Positions 24,006-36,797 of a stretch of 64,000 nt of DNA are shown one piece after another. The notes beneath the pieces were generated by a model. The model was not told the origin of the DNA. It did not search any database and saw only the letters and a program-made list of their open reading frames with translations. Source of the DNA: Karalla daura (Eukaryota; Chordata; Actinopteri; Chaetodontiformes; Leiognathidae); the NCBI GenBank assembly GCA_029224185.1, contig CM055205.1:18263942-18327941 (forward strand), written 5' to 3'. Each line of letters opens with the position of its first letter. Position 1 is the first letter of the stretch. Both the position numbers and the translations under genes were made by a program.

Positions 24006-24164
24006 TGGAGAGAGTGTGTGTATGTGTGCGTAGCTAAAAGTAAAATACTGTTGATGGGGAAAACTTGAAGAAAAACAAATGTGACTGTTTCATTTTTCAT
24101 GTTTTTTTTTGTTGGTTTTCCTTTTTCATGATGACGAAGATGATGTTTACTATGTTGATTATTT

Positions 24165-24170
24165 AATAAA
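24165..24170 (+). promoter_or_regulatory. Candidate distal polyadenylation signal of cdk5r1
   Basis: The hexamer AATAAA occurs in tatttaataaagtattgagc, a typical vertebrate cleavage context. A T/GT-rich stretch (agatctgtctctcctctgctc) follows within 30 bases. It is the last strong + strand signal before gene-free DNA. Confidence 0.4.
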
Positions 24171-25551
24171 GTATTGAGCTGAAATCCAGATCTGTCTCTC
24201 CTCTGCTCTTCCACGTCTGCGAGGTTCACACGCTTAACTAAAGCCTTTGTTTCTGCACCCAAACACACACACACGACACACGCTTTGCTCCCGCACTTCA
24301 GCTCAACTTCAGACTGGCTATAAATTCACGTGGGACATAAAAAAAGAAAAAAGAAAAAAGCTTAATGCTCAGGCACACAATAGCCCAGGCCCTGCAGATG
24401 GCCTCTTGGCTCCCAGTCAGAGGGGGCTGCGTGTCTCTGCAGCCCTCCCTCCCCCTCTCTGCTGCCACCACAGGTGGATGTTGGGATGCTGCCTAACAAC
24501 AACATCCTCTCAGGAGGATGGTAGACTTTGGTGTGTGCTTAGAGGCAAAATAACTAGAACCAGAACCATTTCTTTTTTCCCCCCAAGGAATCTCGGACTT
24601 TGCAGTACGATGCAAAAGGAAAGAAAGACCAAGGAAAGTGCAAGAACAAATGATCACTAGGAATCACTAAGTAGAGCAAAATATATGCAGAAGTGTGCAA
24701 TACGTGCAGGTGCACAGCAAAGATCGATGTTTGGAGTGGAAAATGAAGTCTGCTCTGTTTTTTTTCCCGGAAATTATACACTTTTCCTCTCGTACTCGCT
24801 TTGTCACAAAAATGACTCTGCAGGGTTATTGTTTTATTTCCATTTTACCTAAGGAACGTCCACCCACCAATATGATGTTGAAGGTTAGTTGTGCAAGATT
24901 TTAGGGTAGATCTGCCAGCAGAATAGGATTCATATTTTTGATATTTATGTTTTCACAGCTGTTTTGGTTTTGTTTTTTCTACCTAAGAATGAAGAGGGTA
25001 CACAGAGGGAGAGCGCCTGCTTCCATGGAGTCCGCCATTTTGAGCCGCCATGTTTCTACAGTACAAAAGATGTGAAACACAAAAACAAGTGAATTTTATC
25101 ACAAACGAGCCAGTGATGGATTCTGTCTTCATGAACAGGGGTTGAACTGTAAAAGTTTCTAGTGACTTTCAGATGCAGCCTTGACAAGATGATAAACAGA
25201 CAAACAACAGAATGAATGAAGACGTCGTAGGGAGAGAAAACGCCTCTTGCTGCTCTGCATAGATGAAAACAGTGTTTATATGTTTGTGTTTTTGGGACCG
25301 TGCGTCAAACTGCCATTTTCTGCTAATATTCTGCACATGATCCCTCTGGCAGGGTGATAAAATACCTCAATGAATCTGGAGTAAAACTGCATTTCACACT
25401 GCAAATGTCCTGCCTCTGTGGGATTATTAAAGGATTATTTCATCTTATTCTATCTTTGCTTTTATCATATAACAGATGTCTGCCATAAAACTAAGACTCA
25501 AAAATGACTTTCCAGTCAAAGCAGCTTACTTGCTGAAGTGCGATGCATCTG

Positions 25552-25602
25552 TCTCCCTCTCCCTCTCCCTCTCTGTCTCTCTCCCTCTCTGTCTCTCTCT
25601 AT
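25552..25602. repeat. Pyrimidine-rich (TCTCCC)n tract
   Basis: Alternating tccctc and tctgtc units on the + strand. Confidence 0.9.
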
Positions 25603-28110
25603 CTGTGATGGTTATTGGAAAATGATTATTTAAATGCCGTTTATAATCTGTTCACAATGCAGCGGAGAGAGGGCGGCAGGGTTAAAACCATATGGCTCTG
25701 GCTGGAGCCGGGGTCAGGGCCAGAGGCTGGGGACACCTCAGAGGGCAGCGGGAGGTGAGGGACGTTGTGACGACAGATGAAATGAAACGGAGGGACGTGG
25801 CTGCAGATGGCTGAGTCTTTCTCCAGCTTTCTCCAGTCCTCTGAGGACACAAATCACCCGGCATCGCACCTCTATACTGAGCTCCCAGTGGCCTCCTGAA
25901 AGCCTGGGCTGCTGCTCGCTGCCTTTTATCTGCCCCCTGGGATCCAACCTGCTCCACAACCCCCCCCCCCACACCCAGCCCAACCCAACCCTCTCTCTCA
26001 TGGAGGCACTCCTATAGTACCCAGAGACATCGTGTTTTATAGAAGAATAAAAGAGAGGACGTTTCTCGCACCACAGATTGCTGATGTCAGCTCTGAATTA
26101 GAACACATAAACAAAGCTAACATTCAGTAACTCGCTGAATGCCAATCTGGAACGAGGAGGAAGATCACAGGATTATGCAAAAATGAAGACAATGTGAAAA
26201 TCTACAGCAGATTTTTAGAGGGTTGTTCAGTCTGGGAATAAATATAATATATGTGAATATACATGAATATATGATGTGCAAGAGTTGTATTGAACTTTCA
26301 GTGTCCTTGATCTGGAATAACAAGAGGAATTAACTGCAATTCAAAGAAACAACAGAGAGATTGTACAGTATAACTATAACGTATTTTGTTACCAAACATT
26401 TTGCTCATCATGTTTTACCAATTAAAACTTAAAAATTCAATTATTGTTTCAAAATCATATCGAAATGTAAGGCTTTATGTGAAACCCGACATCTAGATAA
26501 TTCATATTGATAATTTCTTTTAGTTTTGTTCCACTTCAGCTCAAATTCAAACACCTAAATGAATTATCCTCAATTCAGTTTTGACTCTGATGTTGTGCAG
26601 CCATGTCACAAACTGACCAAAACAAAGTTGGAAGTACAGATTAAATAACCCCAGCCTATGACTCTGGCAGGAGTTGCACGCATCAAAGCTGCATTAAGAG
26701 AGCAGGATCGCCCCCCCCCCATGGGTGCATAGGGACAGACAGAGGTCCCGTGCCACAGCCGAGCTTTAAGAGGAGTAATAGCGTCTGATATCCGGGTCGG
26801 CCTCCTCCCCTGTGAGGTTCTGTGCAGATCAGCGGTGAAGTTTTCCCGACTGAGCGAGCAGATGGTTCACTCAGCCACGCAGACTTCAGCAGTGGGTGAA
26901 GGACGGATGGGGGTGGGGGGGTGGGGGGGCTCTGGAAGACGTTGGAGTCTGTGAGGAGCAGCCAAAGGTCTCATTAAAGCTCCACGAAACACTAAAAACA
27001 AGTAATAAACTCAAAATATTGAAACAACAAACCCTGAGTGTGTCTGTTTCACATCATATTTGACACACAAACACTGATATTTGCACTTGGATCATTTCAT
27101 TTGCATGCATAGTTATGCATATGCATGTTGTATACCTACAGTATAGAGCAGCTTAAGACAACTGTTAATTTGCACAATTTAGGATACCTGTCTTGGTTGT
27201 CTCGCACAAATCACAAAGTAAAAACAACGTTGTTCTATAAGTTGTACAACAAGTACAAAATAAACCGATTCTGATACAAATCCTTAAATGCTGGCATATT
27301 CTTAACTTTGCAGACCTTGTCTGTTATTGGCTGAAACCATATTTTGCTTATTTCATTGCATTTTTGCAGCTAAACATTAGTCATAAGGTTTCTAATGCAG
27401 TCTTTTGATGGTATAGTTGCTATGATTTGCTTAGATTTCCCTCACATGTCTGGTCATAGCTTCATTAAGTGCAGCTGACATCATCCAACCCTTCATAAAA
27501 TGTGAAACTCTTAATTCTTGGTCACATTTCGAGCGCAGGCTTTTACTTGTGAGCATTTCCCAAGCTGTGGTTAAGACACACAAAATAAAAGCCTCAGCAC
27601 CCCGGTTTGTCCAATATCCACTGATTAATAAGCATTCAGGCTGATGGCATGTTGATTCAGAGCGAGCCAAAGTAAAAACCAATCTCCCCCCTCATGTTAC
27701 TGTAATCTCCAGCATGTGACCTCCCCTCGGCCTGATGACGGAGAGATGCTGGAAAACCTGCAGCGCTCACCAAACCAGTGGCCGGTCTGCCCTGAGAGGA
27801 TTTAGAGGGAAAAAACACAGCGGCTCTGGGACACATATTATATTCCCACTGGTAAATCCTCTCCAACTCATTACCAAATCCTCGCTGCAGGGCTGCTAAT
27901 CTCTAAAGAGAGGGCCGACCAGGTGCCAGTCTTTTTTGTAATGGAATTGCACGGTGCTTTAAGTGATTGCATCAACAACTGGCAGTCCTGATAAATTAGA
28001 TTAGAAGTAGAAGAATCCCATTTGTACAGCACCGCAGGAAGACACAAAGAAACTTCATCGCAATACGAAACATGCAGAGGTGGGGTGGGGTGGAGGGTGT
28101 ATGTGTATGC

Positions 28111-28135
28111 GTGTGTGTGTGTGTGTGTGTGTGTG
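28111..28135. repeat. (GT)n microsatellite
   Basis: 25 bp, followed by a G-run at 28139-28146. Confidence 0.95.
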
Positions 28136-30093
28136 GAGGGGGGGGGTTATCCATCAGACTTGATTTGCACGCGTCTGCATCGCAGAGTCGTGTTCACGTC
28201 TCCACACAGAGACTGTCGGAGTGGAGGATGATTGGAAATGTTGTGTGGAAGAAACTCCTGGCTGCATGAAACAAATGGGGGGAGGGGGGAGGATAATGTT
28301 GCCTTTTTTTTTTCTTTCTTGGATAATGGCTGCCATAAAACCAAACCCGGTCCTCAGTCCAAACGTCCTCCTCCGAAATGATGATTAACTGGTGTGTGTG
28401 TGTATGTGTGCGTCAGTCTGACACACATATGAGACGCTTTCAAGAGTCTGCGATGGGAGAGGATAAGCTCGAATTTGCATTTTCAAAGACTGATCTCACA
28501 CTTCATTTATGAATCACGGCTTTCATGTCAATGATTAAAGGATTACACCCAAACACATTGTGCCTATATGCCATAATCTGTCCGGGGCTGGATGTGACGG
28601 GCTGGCATGCGGCCTCTGATTGGTGGAGCTGTCACTGGGAGAGGCTGCGCCCAGTTTATCGGCCAGCAGCTGATGGTCTCTGCACAACAGAGACAACAGA
28701 TTTGGCCCCGTTTGGCTGCAGACACACAGAGCCTCGGCAGACACAGAGGCCGAGGCCGAGAGGTTGTTTGTGGCATTTCAATAAACAAATCTCGAGCACG
28801 AGTTTCTTCTGCAGCTGCGGAGAGCGTTCCCGGTTCTCTTATTTATGAGAGGCTGTCTCGATTGTGCCAGGGAGACGTGCAGCTCCTAACAAAATCAGAC
28901 TTTAAATTAGATTCGCAATTAGCTTTATTTTGCCACTAAACACAATTTAATGTCAAAATAGGGCACGAGAGCAAAGGGCCGAGGTGTGCGGAGGACGGTT
29001 ATTTCTGCCGGATGTTTACTTGCACTTTATTCCGCCTAATGAGATCTGAAAATAACCGAGCTCTACCCAAAAGTGCCCAGGAATGAATGCGTTGCCGCAC
29101 AGCTGCAGACTTGGGTCACCTAGTTACTGGAACCTGAAGGCAAAGACCATTCAGGGTAACGAAGGAGCACTTTTCATACACATAAAAGCTTCAGAATGGG
29201 CGCCACAGATTCACCGCAGAATCCCGGTTATGCTCCACTTACATTCTCGTTTCTGAAGCTTTTTGAAGGCTTTCAGCCTTGAGAACGCTACACAGCGATG
29301 AGGACACTTCATTTGGGTGTCTGATCAATCTCTGACACGTCTCCACGGCCTGTAAAATACCTGCAAGGGATTCAACATCTTTGTAAACTCATCACTGTTT
29401 GAATTATTATGCCTTTCATTGTGATGATTGGAATCTGTGTGGTAATCAAACACCACATAACCACAATAAAAAGTCTGCAACTGTCTGAAAAAAAGAAAGA
29501 AAAGAACCTGCCGCAGATATACAGGATGCTGTAAACGCCACAATTGCTCTTCTATTTCATCACTCATCAGATGGAGAAAACAGAGTCCAGACAGACAGAG
29601 GAGAAAACATCCTGCACCGATGAATCAAAACAGACTCCAAAGTGTCTGTTGGACCTGAGCGTCGTTACAGCGCTGCTCTCTGCATCGCCTCTGCGTGCAG
29701 CCCAAACCTACATCCACCCAAACAAACGCCAAACGACACGGCGCTCCGCCGAAAGATGTCCCCAGATTATCAGTTCCGCAGATAAACATTCGCAGCTGAC
29801 ACATGCAATCTATTTGCAATCAGATCTTAGCTCAAGGAGAGTCCACAAAGTTCCCTCCTCAGTGGAAGGACTGTTTGCACAAATCTGCAGTAAAAAAAAA
29901 AGAAAAGACAAAAAGAGAAAGAAAAACTCTGCCCACGGCGTGTACAGTGAAGATAAAACAACATGTGAGACGCTTTTATCCTAAACAACCAAGACAGAGG
30001 AAAAACTTTACAAGCTATATCATAAAAGAGACCATGTGTAGCAATCAAATATATGACATTGTTCAGGAGGAAGAAGTAGACTAGACCAGAATA

Positions 30094-30200
30094 TAGAATA
30101 GAATAGAATAGAATAGAATAGAATAGAATAGAATGTGCCTTACATGCAGTAAGTAGTACTTTATTTATTGCTGAAAGGAAATTATTACGTACAGCAGCCC
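30094..30200 (+). repeat. (TAGAA)n with adjoining tttattgctgaaaggaaatt repeat tail
   Basis: Pentanucleotide (TAGAA)n runs 30094-30134. It is followed by a tract like the common fish motif tttattgatccc-gggaaatt (here ctttatttattgctgaaagg, then aaatt). A second degenerate relative is at 60064-60110 (aatttatcccagaagggaaatt). These look like 3' tails of dispersed elements. Confidence 0.45.
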
Positions 30201-31861
30201 AGAAATATAATACACAGAACATTATACAGTTCATGTTCACAGTCCACAGAGGAAAATAAGTAAAGTAAGGAAAGTAAGTCATAAGTCATGATTATGAAGT
30301 ACAAAAAGGTGCAAAAAGGCAAGCAAAACAACAAGAAATACTACAACTATTACTACTACTATTAATAAATGGCAATTATAAATATGTGTAATTGACAGGG
30401 AAGACAGGAAACAGCAATCAAAGACTGGAAAGAGGAGAGAGATTGTTTATTTGTCCCACAAGAGGAAAATCTCAATGTTCCAACGTTTCAGTTTCAACAT
30501 GAAGACATCACTGTCTAAAAGGTGGTCATGCTCCATGATGGAGAGCCATCTCGAGCCTCTTGTGTCTTTTTGCTTTCTAGAGGGTGACTCTGCACTCGAG
30601 GTCCGCTTCCCGGGGAGCTCATTCACACCTCGATGTCGCCCCGGGGGGGTCATTAAGAGTCACTCCACAGTCCTGAGAGTCCGGGAGGACAAAGCTGCGG
30701 TGAGGTGCCAGTGGACGGCTGTCTCGTGAGTGTGGGGGTAAAGTGCTGCCTGGGGCCGGATCGCACCCGCCTGACAAAAACCTGGACTTCCTGTGTGCTC
30801 CTGCTGCGGCGAGGCCTCATCAGAGGCCAGGAGCTGAGCTCCTGCACGCTCTCTCAGCACAGTCGAGGCCGCAGCTGTCGTTCGCAAGTACTTCAGAGGA
30901 AAGTGTTGCGGCTGCAGCGACTTCCCTCAGACCTGCAGACGAGCCGGCGAGCGAGTGCGTGACAACGACCCGCTAAGTATGCAGACAGAAACCAGGAGGC
31001 CTCCTCGGCAGCTCAGACCCCATGTTTGCCCACACCTCTATTCGCGGAGCTGTGTGCGCGATGTACATTTGCTTTCTCACAGTTATTTTCGGGGTCGCGG
31101 AGCGTCGGTCGCAGAGGTGCGGAGCCGCTCCGAGGCGTCAAAATCGACTTTCGCAGGTGTGAAGAAACGCAGGCTTGACTCTGCGCCCGAGATTTTCCTC
31201 TTTTGCCGAGCGTGAAATTATACAGAAACAACATCCGGCTGCCCACGTTACGTAAATCCAGCTCGATGGTGACAAAACACACAAATCCATCCACACACAC
31301 ACACACACACACATCTGCACAGACAGACAGTGTATTATGGAGCAGTGAGATTTGGGGGAGTCACAGCGGGGGAGTGTGTCAGAGAGCGGCGAAAGCCAAG
31401 TCACAGAGAGGGCAGGATGGTACTGCGTGGCGCTAACAGGTCACTGCGGGCACAGACGGATGAAAAGTGGCAGCGGACGACAGAATTAAGCTCTCAGACT
31501 CAACTGTTCGCTGAGATATCGAGTCACAACACCAACATCCACCACGCCGGCAGCTTAGCCACTCTGCTCAGACGTCCACACAGCGTAATAATGATACACA
31601 TTATCCAGCAGCAAAATGATTATGTCTGCATAAACTGTTATATCTATTGAAGTCTGTTCACAGGACTACAATCAATTTAGTGCTGCATGATACATAAATG
31701 TTCTGTACATAAACATTTGCTGTGAAAGAGATAGGGGGTCACACGACCAGTTCACTCCAATAAGATAAGACATCTAATAAAACAATATTTTCCATCTTTC
31801 TCTAAGTGGAGTCTCAAGGGATGATAATTATAGGATGTCACAGGGATAGGTTATGACTATG

Positions 31862-31945
31862 GCTCATATGCAAAATGGCTTTCAGTGGAAACACCTGCAA
31901 GTAGTGAGATTTTTAGAAGTATCACTTTTATTTTGCATCTTCTGA
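31862..31945 (+). repeat. Dispersed repeat copy A (tggaaac...ttttattttgca type)
   Basis: It shares ordered words with 45117-45215: gcaaaa, ttca-tggaaaca, aagtag, attttt-gaa-tatca and attttgca. Similarity is roughly 70% by eye. It is likely a remnant of a non-autonomous DNA transposon. Confidence 0.45.
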
Positions 31946-32115
31946 TTTGAGACGCTCCACCCACTGGGCTCCAGAGTGACTGATTAAAATGATGAAAATG
32001 CGGCAAAACATCATTTTAATCACAGTAAAATATGCAAGAAAACAAAGCACCACACCCTCTGCTCCTTCTCTCTTCTTCCATGTTGTTATTGAGCTTGACA
32101 CGTTTGTTTCCCACA

Positions 32116-32190
32116 CACCTACAGGGACAACCTAGAGTCTCCAGCTGACCTAAACATGCATGTTTATAGACTGTGGGGGTGAAAAACTCC
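32116..32190 (+). repeat. Fragment of dispersed teleost repeat (aacatgcatg-ttt-gactgtggg type)
   Basis: The segment holds agagtctccagctgacctaa, then catgcatgtttatagactg and tggggg. It resembles the well-known fish repeat with the motif gagtcacc-aattaacctaacatgcatg followed by gactgtgggaggaaacc. A second degenerate copy is at 40355-40600. The exact repeat-family name is not assigned. Confidence 0.5.
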
Positions 32191-32642
32191 AAGTAAACAA
32201 GATGCAAACTCTATGATTTATGATATCTGAATATCTCTGGTGTTGTAGATATCACATCAGCTATCATTTATTCTGTTTGTACCATAACGTCTGCGGCTCC
32301 ATTTGCCATGGCCGCCTCGTTTTGAGAGTGGTATCTGTGCATCTCTCATTAGCACAGACTGACACGTTGCGGCCAGTCCGTCTCCGTGTTGGAGAGCATG
32401 TCAGAGGACGTGGAGTTCACTTCTCAGAAAACCCTGTGATGTGACGTGTGCAGCGACCGCGTGCAGCTATCAGCCCGGCTCATCTGATCCGGAGGACACT
32501 GCAGGGACGGCAGAGGAAATGGCTTTTGCGTCAGTCCAGTTTTTTTTCTGTCCACACAAACACCAGAACTAACCGATTCCACGGACTGTTGGTTGTGCAG
32601 GAAATCCTCTCAAACAAACAACAACAACAACAGAGTGACTTA

Positions 32643-34285
32643 CAGTTAGCCTCAGAAGTATTTGGACAGACACACAATTTTCATGAGTTGGGCTCTACAT
32701 GCCACCACACTGGATTTGAAATGAAACATCTTGAACAGAATTGAAGTGCAGACTGTAATGTTTAATTCAAGGGATTGAACAAAAGTATCTGATTGGAAAT
32801 GTAGGAATTGTACACATTTTTCTACAAACACTCCACATTTTAGGGGCTCGAAAGTAATTGGACAAATAAGCATAATCTAAACAAAAAAGTGTTTTTTAAT
32901 ATTTTGTTGCGTATCCTTTGGAAGCAATCACTACCTGAAGTCTGGAACCCATGGACATGACCAAACGCTGGGTTTCCTCTGCCTTGATGCTTTGCCAGGC
33001 CTTTACAGCAGCAGCCTTCAGTTCATGCTTGTTTTTGGGTCTTTCCGCCTTAAGTCTTGTCTTAAGCAAGTGAAATGCATGCTCAATTGGGTTGAGATCT
33101 GGAGACTGACTTGGCCATTGCAGAATATTCCACCTCTTTGCCTTCATGAACTCCTGGGTTGCTTTTGCTGTATGTTTTGGGTCATTGTCCATCTGCACTG
33201 TGAAGCGCCGTCCAGTCAACTTTGCAGCATTTGGCTGAATCTGGGCAGAAAGTATAGCCCTGTACACTTCAGAATTCATCCGGCTACTTTTGTCTGTTGT
33301 TACATCATCAATAAACACAAGAGTCCCAGTGCCCTTAAAAGCCATGCATGCCCATGCCATCACACTGCCTCCACCATGTTTTACAGAGGATGTGGTGTGG
33401 TTTGGATCATGTGCTGTTCCCTTTCTTCTCCAAACTTTCTTCTTCCCATCATTCTGGTACAGGTTTATCTTCGTCTCATCAGTCCAAAGAACACTTTTCC
33501 AGAACTGGGCTGGCTTGTTGAGGTGTTTTTTGGCGAAGTCAAGTCTGGCCTGTCTATTTTTGACAGTGATCAATGGTTTGCACCTTGTGGTGAACCCTTT
33601 GTATTTACTCTCATGGAGTCTTCTCCTAATTTGAGACACATACACCTACTTCCTGGAGAGTATTTTTCACTTCTGTAGATGTTGTGAATGGGTTTTTCTT
33701 CACCATGGACAGTATTTGGCGATCATCCACCACTGTTGTCTTCCGTGGACGTCCAGGCCTTTTTGAGTTTCCAAGCTCACCAGTGCACTCTTTCTTTCTT
33801 AGAATGTACCAAACTGTGGATTTGGCTATTCCAAGTATTTCTGCAATCTCTCTGATGGTTTTTTTCTTTTTTTTCTGCCTCAGGATGTTCTCCTTCACCT
33901 CCATTGAGAGCTCCTTTGACCGCATGTTGTGTGGTCACAGCAAGAGCTTCCAAATGCAAAACCATACACCTGGAATCAGCCCCAGCCCTTATCACTACTT
34001 AATTGATGATAGGTTAACAAGACACACGCCTTCTGAGTCAATTTCAGCCTTCTGAGTCAATTGTCCAATTACTTTTGGTCCCTTGAAAAAGAGGTATAAA
34101 GAGTGTAAAGAGCTATAATTCCTAAACCCTTTCTCCAATTTGGATGTGGAAACCCTCAAATTGAAGCTGAGAGTATGCACTTTAAGCCCATATTAATTAT
34201 ATAATTGTATTTTTGGAGTATGTCTTTGTAAACAGTTAAAATGACAAAGTGTGTGTGTCTGTCCAAATATTTCTGAGGCTAACTG
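32643..34285 (-). mobile_element. Tc1/mariner-type DNA transposon, nearly complete
   Basis: This 1643-bp element is bounded by 33-bp terminal inverted repeats (32643-32675 and 34253-34285) that differ at one position, each starting CAGTTAGCCTCAGA. A TA target duplication flanks both ends (32641-32642 and 34286-34287), as expected for Tc1. It carries a transposase on the - strand broken by one frameshift. The insertion lies about 200 bp past the myo1g polyadenylation signals, in intergenic DNA. Near-identical ends suggest a fairly recent insertion. Confidence 0.95.
32896..33925 (-). pseudogene. Tc1-family transposase, frameshifted
   Basis: Two overlapping frames together cover the usual ~340-residue transposase. 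The N-terminal frame (33925-33626, 99 codons) starts MRSKELSMEVKENILR. It holds a helix-turn-helix (TIREIAEILGIAKSTVWYIL) and the GRPRK hook between DNA-binding subdomains. The second frame (33645-32896, 249 codons) holds the DDE catalytic domain: Asp in WTDETK (56), Asp in QMDNDPKHT (153) and Glu in SPDLNPIEH (188), with the D34E spacing of Tc1. A net one-base shift around 33626-33648 separates the frames. The catalytic residues are intact, so the damage seen is this shift alone. Confidence 0.93.
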
Positions 34286-34477
34286 TAACTCTGGGACTTG
34301 TGCCTGCGTTTCATTTACATTGCTGCGTTACTTACCTACTTTGAAGCCCTGGAGCTCACTGCAGAGAAAGGTTTTAATGGCGGTATAATGAGGCCCGGGT
34401 GCAGCAGGCTGGTGTGGATGCAGAGCATCAGGGAGAAATTAACACGCAGAGAACTTGCTAAAGTGAATCATGAATAA

Positions 34478-34995
34478 TTTATTTTCCTCCACTGTCTCCT
34501 CTCGCCTTCTCTCCTTTCTGTTTATTGCTTCTGACATGGAATTATTGTCACAGTCCCTTTTCTTTTTTTAAGGCAACAGCTTGAGACAAAGCAAACAAAA
34601 GGCTTCAGTGTACGAAAATACATCTCGGTCCTGATTGTTTCGATGCGTCGCAAAGGACAATTTGTCAATTGGAAAAAGTGCAATTGTTCATTATTTTTCC
34701 ATATTATCATTCCAACTGCTCGTTAAATAGTAATCAAAACAGGAAAGAGCAAAGACTGTATCGTCCATGGTCATAAGGCAGCCGGGTCCTCTCAATATTC
34801 CTCCTTCCAAAACTTTTCAGCACTTTGATAACTGTCCAGGGTCAAGTCAACGATCCTCTCATACGGTGTATTCACAGCAGATCTCAGTTCCTGTTGTTAT
34901 CCGATGTGTTCCAGACCAGGTCCTGGGGTCCTGGACCAGGTCCTGGGGTCCTAGACCAGGTCCTGGGGTCCTGGACCAGGTCCTGGAGTCCTGGT
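34478..34995 (-). other. myo1g: Probable 3'UTR of myo1g
   Basis: The segment runs from the stop codon to two candidate AATAAA signals on the - strand, read from TTTATT at 34521-34526 and 34478-34483. It begins with a 20-bp minisatellite (34914-34993). Its end is set only by the signals and by the Tc1 element that follows at 34285. Confidence 0.5.
34914..34993. repeat. 20-bp minisatellite, four copies, next to myo1g stop
   Basis: Four head-to-tail 20-bp units start at 34914, 34934, 34954 and 34974 and differ at only one or two positions. Each unit holds ccaggtcctgg, a near-perfect palindrome. The array ends two bases from the TAA, inside the presumed 3'UTR. Confidence 0.95.
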
Positions 34996-35158
34996 TTAGT
35001 TCGCAGGGACAAACAGGGTGAAACCGTCTTTGCTCTTCTTGAAGTCTGCGACGCTCTGGCCGGGTTTGGTCTCCACCGTGACGCTCTTTGCTTTCCCTCT
35101 CATGTGGAGCTGCAGGGCCGAGCGGCAAACCTTCACGGGGAACTGGACCTTCTTCACG
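34996..35158 (-). CDS. myo1g: myo1g terminal coding exon
   Basis: This 163-bp exon encodes VKKVQFPVKVCRSALQLHMR, KAKSVTVETKPGQSVADFKK and the C-terminus DGFTLFVPAN, then TAA (34998-34996). The ending combines a MYO1G-like FTL with a MYO1D-like VPxN. The acceptor is tttcctcctcag. Confidence 0.95.
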
Positions 35159-35773
35159 CTGAGGAGGAAAGAGACAAAACACACACAGGGTGCATTTAAA
35201 AGGACTGTTAGGTTTGTCATCGAACATCTTCATTTGGAGAAGTTCAGACTTCATTTATTTCTTCATCTCGACATTCACAGGACAATCTGTGACATGATCA
35301 CAGGACTTGAAAGCAGCAGTCCAGTATCACCTTTTAATCAACAGTTGATGGAGATTTGACTTCAATTCAGTAGAAACAACGTCCAGGACAGAAACAAATG
35401 GAGGAGAGAGCAGGTCCACAAGAAGGTCCAGCAACTAACACTGACTCATTTTAACAGCTGATTAGAGCATTTACTAAATATATTTCAAACAAGTTTCTGC
35501 TTCTAGCGTCTTCATTTCGAATCCTTTCTTGTTTCTTTGTTATTCAAACTGAACATGTTTGTGTTATCTACAAACCAAGACATGAAGGGGACTTCATCTC
35601 GCACGGATCGCTACCATTGTCCAAACTTTTTTTTTTGTCAAATTAAAACGGATCATTTCAGAAGGTCAAAGAGGTTCAAACCTCCAAACTAATTTCCTGT
35701 TTCAAACCTGGAGCACAAGAGATGTTTGTTCATCAACACCAAGGTGAGACTGTTAGCGATCACATCTCCTCAC

Positions 35774-35831
<58 letters not shown>

Positions 35832-35983
35832 ATCCCTGTGCTGACAGCTGGGAACAGGAAGTGTGGCTCAGCTGTAGCGTCAGCTGAAGATGATATGCTG
35901 TGAAGTTGCCGCTTCCTACTCAGCCTCTTCCAGACACAACTTCAGCAGAGACAACAGTCAGCGACCTCACTGTGGCCGACCAG

Positions 35984-36056
<73 letters not shown>

Positions 36057-36749
36057 CTAGGGCTGCATATTGTCATATGTTGCGTGTGCTCGGCTCATCT
36101 GATGCAGTCTGCCATTTTTGAAATGTTTTATGTGTTTCCTTTAATGTGACCTGCAGATGGAATTAATTGGCATTAAGATGTGGAGATACAATATCTCGAG
36201 GGATTTTTTGATTTATTTGGGAATATCTCAACAAATACACATTGTAAAATGCAAAAATAACAATTTTTTTTGTATCCAGGCAAGGGGGCTAAGTGGGAAT
36301 ATGATAAGCATTACGAAATTATATTCATAAACCAAAAGGTCACACAACAGCAGGAATAATCCATCCCTGCAATATATGTATTTTTTTGTGCAATAAATGC
36401 GCTTTTGAGGCTCTTATGACAACAATTTGTAAATTGTGTCATTAGTGTAATGGAAAAAAAAATACACAGTCCCAGCGACATTCATCACAGTTTTTCTGCA
36501 GTATGAGCAGATGTGGGAATTTCTTCAACTAGATCTATCTTCTATTAAACAGATAAAAGTGCGTGGCTGATCTCAGAGTCTCGGTCCTGTCCAGTGAGAT
36601 GAGAAGGAGGAGGTGACAGGTCAAAGGTCAGAGGTCACAGGCACCACCATTACAAATGTTTCCATGTACACCACTTGTGAATTAAACACTCATCATAGAG
36701 ATACAGATACAGCATTGTGTGGAGAAATATCACGTTGTTTTACATCCCT

Positions 36750-36797
<48 letters not shown>

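Larger units (their letters stand above)
19053..24190 (+). other. cdk5r1: Putative long 3'UTR of cdk5r1
   Basis: No coding region is seen between the p35 stop and a well-placed AATAAA at 24165-24170. Mammalian CDK5R1 has a 3'UTR of several kilobases (known), so a long UTR is plausible, but continuity is not shown. The stretch contains a Pumilio-type UGUAAAUA (22988-22995), an earlier AATAAA (20340-20345), T-rich runs at 23101-23130 and 23296-23331, and several microsatellites: (GT)n at 19976-20009, 21814-21861, 23609-23655 and 23971-24005; (CCT)n at 23808-23875; and poly-C/(CCA)n at 20126-20172. A proximal end at about 20360 is the main alternative. Confidence 0.4.
24191..30093. other. Intergenic between cdk5r1 and repeats, no gene recognised
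   Basis: No coding exon was recognised on either strand. A segment near 24985-25090 (gtccgccattttgagccgcc, then atgtttctacagta) resembles a common fish repeat but was not pursued. The stretch around 27860-28010 is repeat-free and regulatory-looking (see findings). Confidence 0.55.
30201..32642. other. Intergenic with repeat remnants
   Basis: It contains a GC-richer segment (about 30540-31200) with no convincing coding frame, a short (CA)n at 31292-31313, and the two repeat fragments listed at 31862 and 32116. The Tc1 element follows. Confidence 0.55.

Noticed and set aside
32992..33678. A 228-codon open frame on the + strand
   Set aside because: It is the antisense shadow of the Tc1 transposase.
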